From: UBA1858 sp963926275 | GTDB taxonomy: Bacteria; Pseudomonadota; Gammaproteobacteria; UBA4575 | Direction: 5' to 3' | Assembly (NCBI GenBank): GCA_963926275.1 | Contig: CAWUWP010000120.1 | Location: 1 to 11,522, forward strand | DNA: 11,522 bases | Shown: piece after piece, positions 7,242 through 11,522 of the stretch | Position numbering within the stretch: the first letter of the stretch is position 1 | How the letters are laid out: each line of letters begins with the position of its first letter | Translations under genes and position numbers: made by a program | Notes under the pieces: generated by a model | The model's database searches: none | Told to the model about the DNA's origin: nothing | Seen by the model: the letters and a program-made list of their open reading frames with translations, nothing else

Positions 7242-7303
7242 TTGAGGTATAGGGTTAAAACTTACCACCCCTGCGCAACCCCATTGCGGTGCGCTACACT
7301 CAG
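7242..7303 (-). pseudogene. Probable decayed tRNA-Pro(GGG) gene lacking its D-arm
   Basis: On the minus strand the sequence from 7296 reads TAGCGCACCGCAATGGGGTTGCG. From memory, E. coli proL has the nearly identical core TAGCGCACCG..ATGGGGT, where ATGGGGT is the anticodon loop with anticodon GGG (here 7280-7282). The stem flanking the loop still pairs over four to five bases. Further on, TTTTAAC sits where the T-loop TTCAAAT would be, with a partly paired stem. A normal tRNA-Pro has two TAGCGCA copies in its D-arm; only one remains here, as expected if the 13 bases between them were lost by slippage. Acceptor-like flanks CTGAGTG (7297-7303) and ACCTCAA (7242-7248) pair over only four positions, and no intact CCA end follows. 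It cannot form a normal tRNA. Pseudomonads, as I recall, carry tRNA-Pro right after the ihfA-merR pair, which supports the reading. Confidence 0.4.
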
Positions 7304-7345
7304 AGTTTCTTACATAACTTATGCTAATTACACTAACGATAGATG

Positions 7346-7705
7346 CTAGCGACTAAGAATCTGCAAGAGGTCTTCTAATTCGGTGCGAGTTTGTAGCATA
7401 ACTTGCTGATTATCCGAGCTTGGTGCTTCAGCCTGAGTTGGGTCAGCTAATTTTTGTCTTGCTCCACCGATCGTATAGCCTTGTTCGTAAAGAAGACTAC
7501 GGATTTGTCGAATTAAAACGACATCATGTCGCTGATAGTATCGGCGGTTGCCACGTCTTTTAACGGGCTTAAGTGTTGGGAATTCTTGTTCCCAGTAACG
7601 TAGAACATGAGGCTTTACGTCACAAAGCTCACTCACCTCTCCAATCGTAAAATAACGTTTGGTTGGGATGGGAGGTAATTCGCTATTGTTGCTGGCTTCC
7701 AGCAT
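7346..7705 (-). CDS. MerR-family transcriptional regulator
   Basis: This encodes 119 residues. The winged helix-turn-helix of the MerR family is clear at about 18-85: YFTIGEVSELCDVKPHVLRY at 18-37, WEQEFP at 38-43, KRRGNRRYYQRHDV at 49-62, then IRQIRSLLYEQGYTIGGARQKL at 65-86. The C-terminal tail (about 90-119) is short and has no cysteine cluster, so a metal sensor of the classical MerR type is unlikely; the effector is unknown. This short regulator next to ihfA is conserved in gammaproteobacteria. The ATG at 7703-7705 lies inside ihfA, giving a 23-base overlap in a different frame; the N-terminal sequence MLEASNNSELPPIP resembles relatives I recall, which supports this start. Translation is likely coupled to ihfA. 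Confidence 0.9.
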   Translation of the reverse strand: MLEASNNSELPPIPTKRYFTIGEVSELCDVKPHVLRYWEQEFPTLKPVKRRGNRRYYQRHDVVLIRQIRSLLYEQGYTIGGARQKLADPTQAEAPSSDNQQVMLQTRTELEDLLQILSR

Positions 7706-7985
7706 ATTCTTCTACCCTTGATTTTAGTTTTTGACCAGGACGAAATGTCACTACTCGTCGAGCTGTTATGGGTATTTCCTCTCCAGTCTTTGGATTTCGA
7801 CCTGGACGCTGGCTTTTATTGCGAAGAATGAAGTTACCAAACCCTGATAATTTAACTTCTTCACCTTCTTCAAGCGCTAGTCGAACTTCTTCAAAGAACA
7901 CCTCTACCAATTCCTTGGCTTCTCTCTTATTAAGGCCGAGCTCCTCAAATAAATTCTCAGCCATATTTGCTTTAGTTAGTGCCAT
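7683..7985 (-). CDS. ihfA: Integration host factor alpha subunit
   Basis: This encodes 100 residues (E. coli 99). It pairs with IhfB to bind and sharply bend specific DNA sites in replication, recombination and transcription. The HU/IHF fold is complete: N-terminal helices MALTKANMAENLFEELGLNK at 1-20, the core GFGNF at 48-52, and the beta-arm PGRNPKTGEEIP at 61-72 with the intercalating proline P65, at the same number as in E. coli IhfA, followed by RVVTFRPGQKLK at 77-88. The arm sequence and position next to pheT identify it as the alpha subunit rather than HU or IhfB. It starts four bases after the pheT stop, and its 3' end overlaps the MerR-type gene by 23 bases. pheST-ihfA is a standard gammaproteobacterial cluster. 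Confidence 0.96.
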   Translation of the reverse strand: MALTKANMAENLFEELGLNKREAKELVEVFFEEVRLALEEGEEVKLSGFGNFILRNKSQRPGRNPKTGEEIPITARRVVTFRPGQKLKSRVEEYAGSQQQ

Positions 7986-7989
7986 AGTC

Positions 7990-10377
7990 TTAAGTGCTTC
8001 TCAACTCCGCATTAAATCTACTTGCTAAAAGAGAAATGATGTTTGTTATTGTTTGTTCAATGTTTTGTTCTGTAAGAGTGCTAGAAAAGTCCTGTAAAAT
8101 CAAGCCTAAAGACACACTTTTTAGTCCGGAAGGCACACCATCACCCTGATAAATTGAAAATATAACGATATCTTGCAGCTCATTTATCTGTAACCCATAT
8201 ATTTCATTTAACAAATCCTGCACAGGCGTCCCAGCATCTACTGTAAGCGATAAATCGCGTCTTACTTGAGGGAATTTAGACCAAAGCTGAAATCTCTCGA
8301 GAGGCACATCTAGCAGTCTCTGATCGAGAGTTAGCTCAAAAACCACGACTTCTCGTTTTGCTAGTCCCAATGGCTTCAAAACATTAGGATGTAAACTACC
8401 CATCACACCAACCGGCTGATTATCAATCAAAATGTGGGCCGTTTTACCTGGATGCAGGCCTTGCTGGCTATGCGTTTGGTTACTCACTCTGTCCGCCAAG
8501 CCCATTTTCTCAAATAATTGAGCAAGATCACCTTTCACATCATAAAAGTCGATAGCTCGTGTAGATATCCCCCATTGCCGTGGATTCACCTCACCGACAG
8601 CCACCCCTGCAATGACTTCGACTTGCTCAAGACCCTTATCTGAAACTAAATATTTACGCCCTGCTTCAAACATCTTTGCAGTCGCATGTTGTCGTTTTAA
8701 ATTATAGCTTGCCGCTTCACACAAACCTGGCCAGAGGCTGGTACGCATATTAGATAGGCTGGTTGAAATTGGATTGGCTATTTGTTTTGGCTCGCCATCA
8801 AAAAATAATCGACAATGCTTTTGCTCAGTAAAGCTAAACGTCACTGCTTCGTTATAACCCAATGCTGAAAAGTTTTCTTGTATCGAAAATATAGCATCTG
8901 ATTTTTTCTTAGTGGCAGAAATAGCTACACTTGAAGAAAGTGCTTGAGTTGGAAATTGATCATAACCCTTAAGACGCGCGACTTCTTCTATCAGATCGGC
9001 ATCAATTTCAATATCAAAACGATAACTGGGTGCCGTTACTAGAATATGGTCATCATCCGATGCTTTAACCTGGCAATGTAAGCCTTGCAGGATATTTGTC
9101 ACTTCAACAATATCAACCTCAATGCCTAATACTTTATTTACCTTAGAAATTGACAGTGAAATTTCATTCGCAACAGGCAAATGTTGATGACTAACCACTT
9201 CACTCACGGGACCAACAACAGCGCCGGCATAAGCTTTAATAAGCTCGCTGGCACGCTCAATCGCACGCATGGCTAATTGTGGATCAACGCCGCGTTCAAA
9301 TCGATGTGACGACTCTGTATGCAAACCAAAGTGACGTGCTTTACCGGCTATCGAAAGCGGATTGAAATAAGCGCACTCTAAAAATATATTTTTTGTCTGC
9401 AGCTCAACAGCAGAGTCATTTCCACCCATCACACCCGCCAATGCTAACGCTTGCTTTGCATCAGCGATGACAAGATTGTCTTTATTGAGTGATACTTCTT
9501 TGCCGTCCAGCAGAACTAATTTTTCGCCGGCTTGCGCCATGCGCACGACGATTTTATGGTTAAGCTTATCGAGATCAAACGCATGCATTGGTTGACCCAA
9601 CTCAAGCATGACGTAGTTACTAATATCGACAACAATATTGATACAGCGAATGCCTCCGCGACGCAGACGCTCTTTCATCCATGTCGGTGTATTAGCATTA
9701 GCATTAACACTACGAAGAACACGCCCACAATAACGTGGGCACGCTTCTTCGTTTTCGACTTCTATAACAAACTGATCATCATTATCTTGTTTAACACGGT
9801 GCATTTCTGGTCTGTTAATTGGCAACTGATATAGCGCCGATGCTTCTCGTGCAATACCCTCTATACTCAAACAGTCAGAGCGGTTTGGCGTAAGATCAAT
9901 ATCAAAAATACTATCATTAAGATCTAACGCGTCCATCAAGGAAGCACCAATCGTCAAGCCGTCGTCCAGCTCAAGAATGCCATCACCCTGTTCATCCAAA
10001 CCCAGTTCAGTTGAAGCACATAACATTCCGAATGATTCAACTCCGCGCAACTCAGCGGCCTTTATATTTATCCCACCTGGCAATTTTGAGCCGACTGTTG
10101 CCAGTGCAGTGGTTAATCCTACGCGCGCATTTTTAGCGCCGCATACAATTTGCTGAGTTTTTCCATTACCCACGTTGACCAGACAAACCTGTAACTTATC
10201 CGCATCGGGATGAGGCTCGACAGACTCTATCTTAGCGACAATTACTCCAGACAAATCTGCTGATGCAGCTTCGACACCATCTAACTCTAAGCCAGCCATG
10301 GTGAGTTGATGACCCAATTGTTCGCTAGATACTTTTGGGCTTACCCACTCTCTCAACCAATTTTCACTAAATTTCAC
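7990..10377 (-). CDS. pheT: Phenylalanyl-tRNA synthetase beta subunit
   Basis: This encodes 795 residues, the E. coli length. With PheS it forms the alpha2-beta2 enzyme that charges tRNA-Phe. Domains in order: N-terminal MKFSENWLREWV; OB-fold tRNA-binding (EMAP-type) domain around 40-150 with PHPDADKLQVC at 56-66; B3/B4 editing region around 210-395, with GQPMHAFDLD at 261-270, LECAYF at 333-338 and ESSHRFERGVDP at 355-366; B5 domain around 405-475 ending DADLIEEVARLKGYD; core beta domain around 500-690; and the anticodon-binding FDX-ACB domain from about 697 to the end (WSKFPQVRRDLSLTVD at 699-714). The start is GTG (10375-10377), 42 bases after pheS, with a weak GAGAG-type ribosome site. 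The N-terminal motif begins exactly at this GTG, which supports it. Confidence 0.97.
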   Translation of the reverse strand: MKFSENWLREWVSPKVSSEQLGHQLTMAGLELDGVEAASADLSGVIVAKIESVEPHPDADKLQVCLVNVGNGKTQQIVCGAKNARVGLTTALATVGSKLPGGINIKAAELRGVESFGMLCASTELGLDEQGDGILELDDGLTIGASLMDALDLNDSIFDIDLTPNRSDCLSIEGIAREASALYQLPINRPEMHRVKQDNDDQFVIEVENEEACPRYCGRVLRSVNANANTPTWMKERLRRGGIRCINIVVDISNYVMLELGQPMHAFDLDKLNHKIVVRMAQAGEKLVLLDGKEVSLNKDNLVIADAKQALALAGVMGGNDSAVELQTKNIFLECAYFNPLSIAGKARHFGLHTESSHRFERGVDPQLAMRAIERASELIKAYAGAVVGPVSEVVSHQHLPVANEISLSISKVNKVLGIEVDIVEVTNILQGLHCQVKASDDDHILVTAPSYRFDIEIDADLIEEVARLKGYDQFPTQALSSSVAISATKKKSDAIFSIQENFSALGYNEAVTFSFTEQKHCRLFFDGEPKQIANPISTSLSNMRTSLWPGLCEAASYNLKRQHATAKMFEAGRKYLVSDKGLEQVEVIAGVAVGEVNPRQWGISTRAIDFYDVKGDLAQLFEKMGLADRVSNQTHSQQGLHPGKTAHILIDNQPVGVMGSLHPNVLKPLGLAKREVVVFELTLDQRLLDVPLERFQLWSKFPQVRRDLSLTVDAGTPVQDLLNEIYGLQINELQDIVIFSIYQGDGVPSGLKSVSLGLILQDFSSTLTEQNIEQTITNIISLLASRFNAELRST

Positions 10378-10419
10378 GCTGACACTCTCACATTAATCAT
10401 TCAGTACTATTACGTGTAC

Positions 10420-11421
10420 TTACGCAGAAAACTGGCGCAAGAAGCGTAAATCATTTTCATAAAACATTCTTAGGTCACGCACTCCATAATACAACATAGC
10501 CAGGCGTTCAACACCGACACCAAATGCAAATCCGTTATATTTATTTGCATCAATACCGACTTTGCTAAACACGTTCGGATGCACCATGCCGCAACCCATT
10601 ACTTCCAACCAATTTGAATTGCCTTGCTCATCATGCCATTCAATATCCACTTCAGCGGATGGCTCCGTAAAGGGAAAATACGAAGGTCTAAAACGAATGC
10701 CTAGTTGATCATTCTCAAAGAACGCATGTAAAAACTCAATTACCAAACCTTTCAGCTGTGCAAAGTTGACATCAGTATCTACTAACAGCCCTTCCACTTG
10801 ATGAAACATGGGGCTATGCGTGATATCTGAATCACATCGGTAGACTCTACCCGGAGCGATAATTCGTATTGGTGGCTCAGAGTTTTCCATGGTGCGAATT
10901 TGCACTGAAGAAGTATGCGTACGAAGTAATAAGCCATCATCAAAATAAAATGTGTCATGCATGGCACGCGCAGGATGATGTGGCGGAATATTCAATGCTT
11001 CGAAATTATGGAAATCATCTTCGATTTCAGGACCATCAGCGACTTCAAAACCATGGCGCTGAAATAATTTTTCAATCCTGCGTAAAGTAATGGTAACCGG
11101 ATGCAAAGTACCGACTGAAGAAGTTCTTCCTGGCAGCGTGACATCAATGGCCTCAGACTTTAGCTTCTCAGTTGTCGCCGCTTCTTCAAGGGTTGTTGAT
11201 CTCAGTTCTAACTTGGCTTGTATTGCTTGCTTAACTTCATTGATACGTTGGCCAGCCGCGGGACGCTCTTCCGCTGACAACTTTCCTAAAGACTTAAGCT
11301 GGTCAGTGACCAAGCCTTTTTTACCCAGATAGTGGACACGCAATTCTTCAAGCGATTTTAAATTAGATGTCGCTTCAATTGCATTGCTTGCGGTGTGTAA
11401 TAGCTCGTCGAGGTCACTCAT
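10420..11421 (-). CDS. pheS: Phenylalanyl-tRNA synthetase alpha subunit
   Basis: This encodes 333 residues from the ATG at 11419-11421 (E. coli 327). It is the catalytic subunit, activating phenylalanine with ATP and transferring it to tRNA-Phe. An N-terminal coiled-coil arm covers about 1-90. Class II motifs follow: motif 1 region GFEVADGPEIEDDFHNFEAL at 124-143; motif 2 GRVYRCDSDITHSPMFHQVE at 191-210; FTEPSAEVDIEW at 251-262; EVMGCGMVHPNV at 273-284; and motif 3 GFAFGVGVERLAML at 297-310. The frame is open upstream to a TTG at 11464-11466, but that would add 15 unrelated residues running into the terminator T run, so the ATG starting MSDLDELL is chosen. No strong Shine-Dalgarno is visible. 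pheT follows after 42 bases. Confidence 0.96.
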   Translation of the reverse strand: MSDLDELLHTASNAIEATSNLKSLEELRVHYLGKKGLVTDQLKSLGKLSAEERPAAGQRINEVKQAIQAKLELRSTTLEEAATTEKLKSEAIDVTLPGRTSSVGTLHPVTITLRRIEKLFQRHGFEVADGPEIEDDFHNFEALNIPPHHPARAMHDTFYFDDGLLLRTHTSSVQIRTMENSEPPIRIIAPGRVYRCDSDITHSPMFHQVEGLLVDTDVNFAQLKGLVIEFLHAFFENDQLGIRFRPSYFPFTEPSAEVDIEWHDEQGNSNWLEVMGCGMVHPNVFSKVGIDANKYNGFAFGVGVERLAMLYYGVRDLRMFYENDLRFLRQFSA

Positions 11422-11464
11422 AATATTTAGATTATTAACAACGTAAGCGTGTTTAGGTTTCCCC

Positions 11465-11496
11465 AAATAAAAAGGGAAAGGTTAAGCCTTTCCCTT
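11465..11496 (-). terminator. Strong hairpin terminator or attenuator ahead of pheS
   Basis: On the minus strand AAGGGAAAGG (11496-11487) and CCTTTCCCTT (11481-11472) form a perfect ten-pair stem around a five-base CTTAA loop, followed by TTTATTT at 11471-11465. This has the form of an intrinsic terminator. It ends 43 bases before the pheS ATG. It probably ends the upstream gene; rplT is the expected one in gammaproteobacteria, but only 19 bases of it could lie in the window. A stop TGA at 11504-11506 in one frame reads F-A-V-L-V-stop, too little to identify. No Phe-rich leader peptide like E. coli pheM is seen. Confidence 0.75.
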
Positions 11497-11522
11497 AGTC
11501 AACTCAAACCAGAACAGCGAAA

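Larger units (their letters stand above)
7105..7345. other. Noncoding gap between merR-type gene and lepB
   Basis: This is the largest noncoding stretch in the window (241 bases). I find no credible gene on either strand. Reading on the minus strand, it holds a tRNA-Pro-like relic (7242-7303), then an imperfect hairpin with direct repeats (7164-7190), then an AT-rich leader to the lepB ATG. The lepB promoter should lie here, but I could not pair a convincing -35 with a -10 at 16-18 base spacing. The best TATA-rich stretches are around 7168-7186. No convincing intrinsic terminator follows the merR-type gene, so readthrough from the pheST-ihfA block into lepB is possible. Confidence 0.6.

Noticed and set aside
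7242..7303. A functional tRNA-Pro gene
   Set aside because: The D-arm is missing, the acceptor stem does not pair at both ends, the T-arm is imperfect and no intact 3' end is seen; it is kept only as a possible relic.
7105..7345. A sigma-70 promoter for lepB
   Set aside because: Several TATA-like or TTGATA-like hexamers exist, but none pair with a good partner at 16-18 bases.
7768..8028. Plus-strand open frame across ihfA
   Set aside because: It is antisense to a clear IhfA, and its translation shows no recognisable protein features.
9532..9834. Plus-strand open frame inside pheT
   Set aside because: It is antisense to conserved PheT motifs, and its composition is a by-product of the opposite strand.
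11422..11466. TTG start extending pheS by 15 residues
   Set aside because: The extra residues do not resemble PheS, the TTG lies in the T run of the terminator, and the ATG at 11419-11421 gives the normal N-terminus and length.
11504..11522. End of rplT at the right edge
   Set aside because: Only a few codons (F-A-V-L-V-stop) are visible, and they do not reach the usual L20 C-terminus, so identification would rest on expected gene order alone.

Overview
The window looks like part of a gammaproteobacterial chromosome of moderate to low GC. Gene content, gene order and family signatures (PheS/PheT, the IhfA-MerR pair, LepB-DUF4845-Rnc-Era-RecO-PdxJ-AcpS-CysM, MnmC) are those of free-living gammaproteobacteria. 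A moderately AT-rich lineage of the Thiotrichales or Methylophaga/Cycloclasticus kind would fit, but the genus is a guess. There are no transposases, phage genes, CRISPR arrays or defence genes. This is a housekeeping region and I do not see a new system in it.

Left end, plus strand (1-1188): the 3' part of mnmC, encoding a tRNA wobble-uridine modification enzyme, is cut by the window edge. It overlaps by ATGA a small, unrecognised four-helix membrane protein gene. Everything else is on the minus strand and runs towards these two genes. The two transcription units meet at 1176-1196, where a hairpin terminator for the minus-strand operon contains the stop codon of the membrane protein gene.

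Minus-strand block A (7104 down to 1199, in transcription order): lepB (signal peptidase I), a DUF4845 protein, rnc (RNase III), era (ribosome-assembly GTPase), recO (recombination mediator), pdxJ (vitamin B6), acpS (acyl-carrier-protein activation), cysM (cysteine synthase B) and a hotdog thioesterase. Genes are separated by at most 22 bases or overlap by one, so this is probably one operon. It mixes protein export, RNA processing, 30S maturation, DNA repair and cofactor synthesis, which is a conserved gammaproteobacterial arrangement.

Minus-strand block B (11421 down to 7346): pheS and pheT (both subunits of phenylalanyl-tRNA synthetase), ihfA (integration host factor alpha) and a MerR-family regulator overlapping the end of ihfA. 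A strong terminator-like hairpin lies just upstream of pheS at the window's right edge, where the rplT end would be expected.

The 241-base gap between blocks A and B (7105-7345) is the least ordinary part. Reading on the minus strand it holds a sequence that looks like a decayed tRNA-Pro(GGG) gene that has lost its D-arm, and then an imperfect hairpin with 8-base direct repeats in the lepB leader. lepA, which usually precedes lepB, is absent here.
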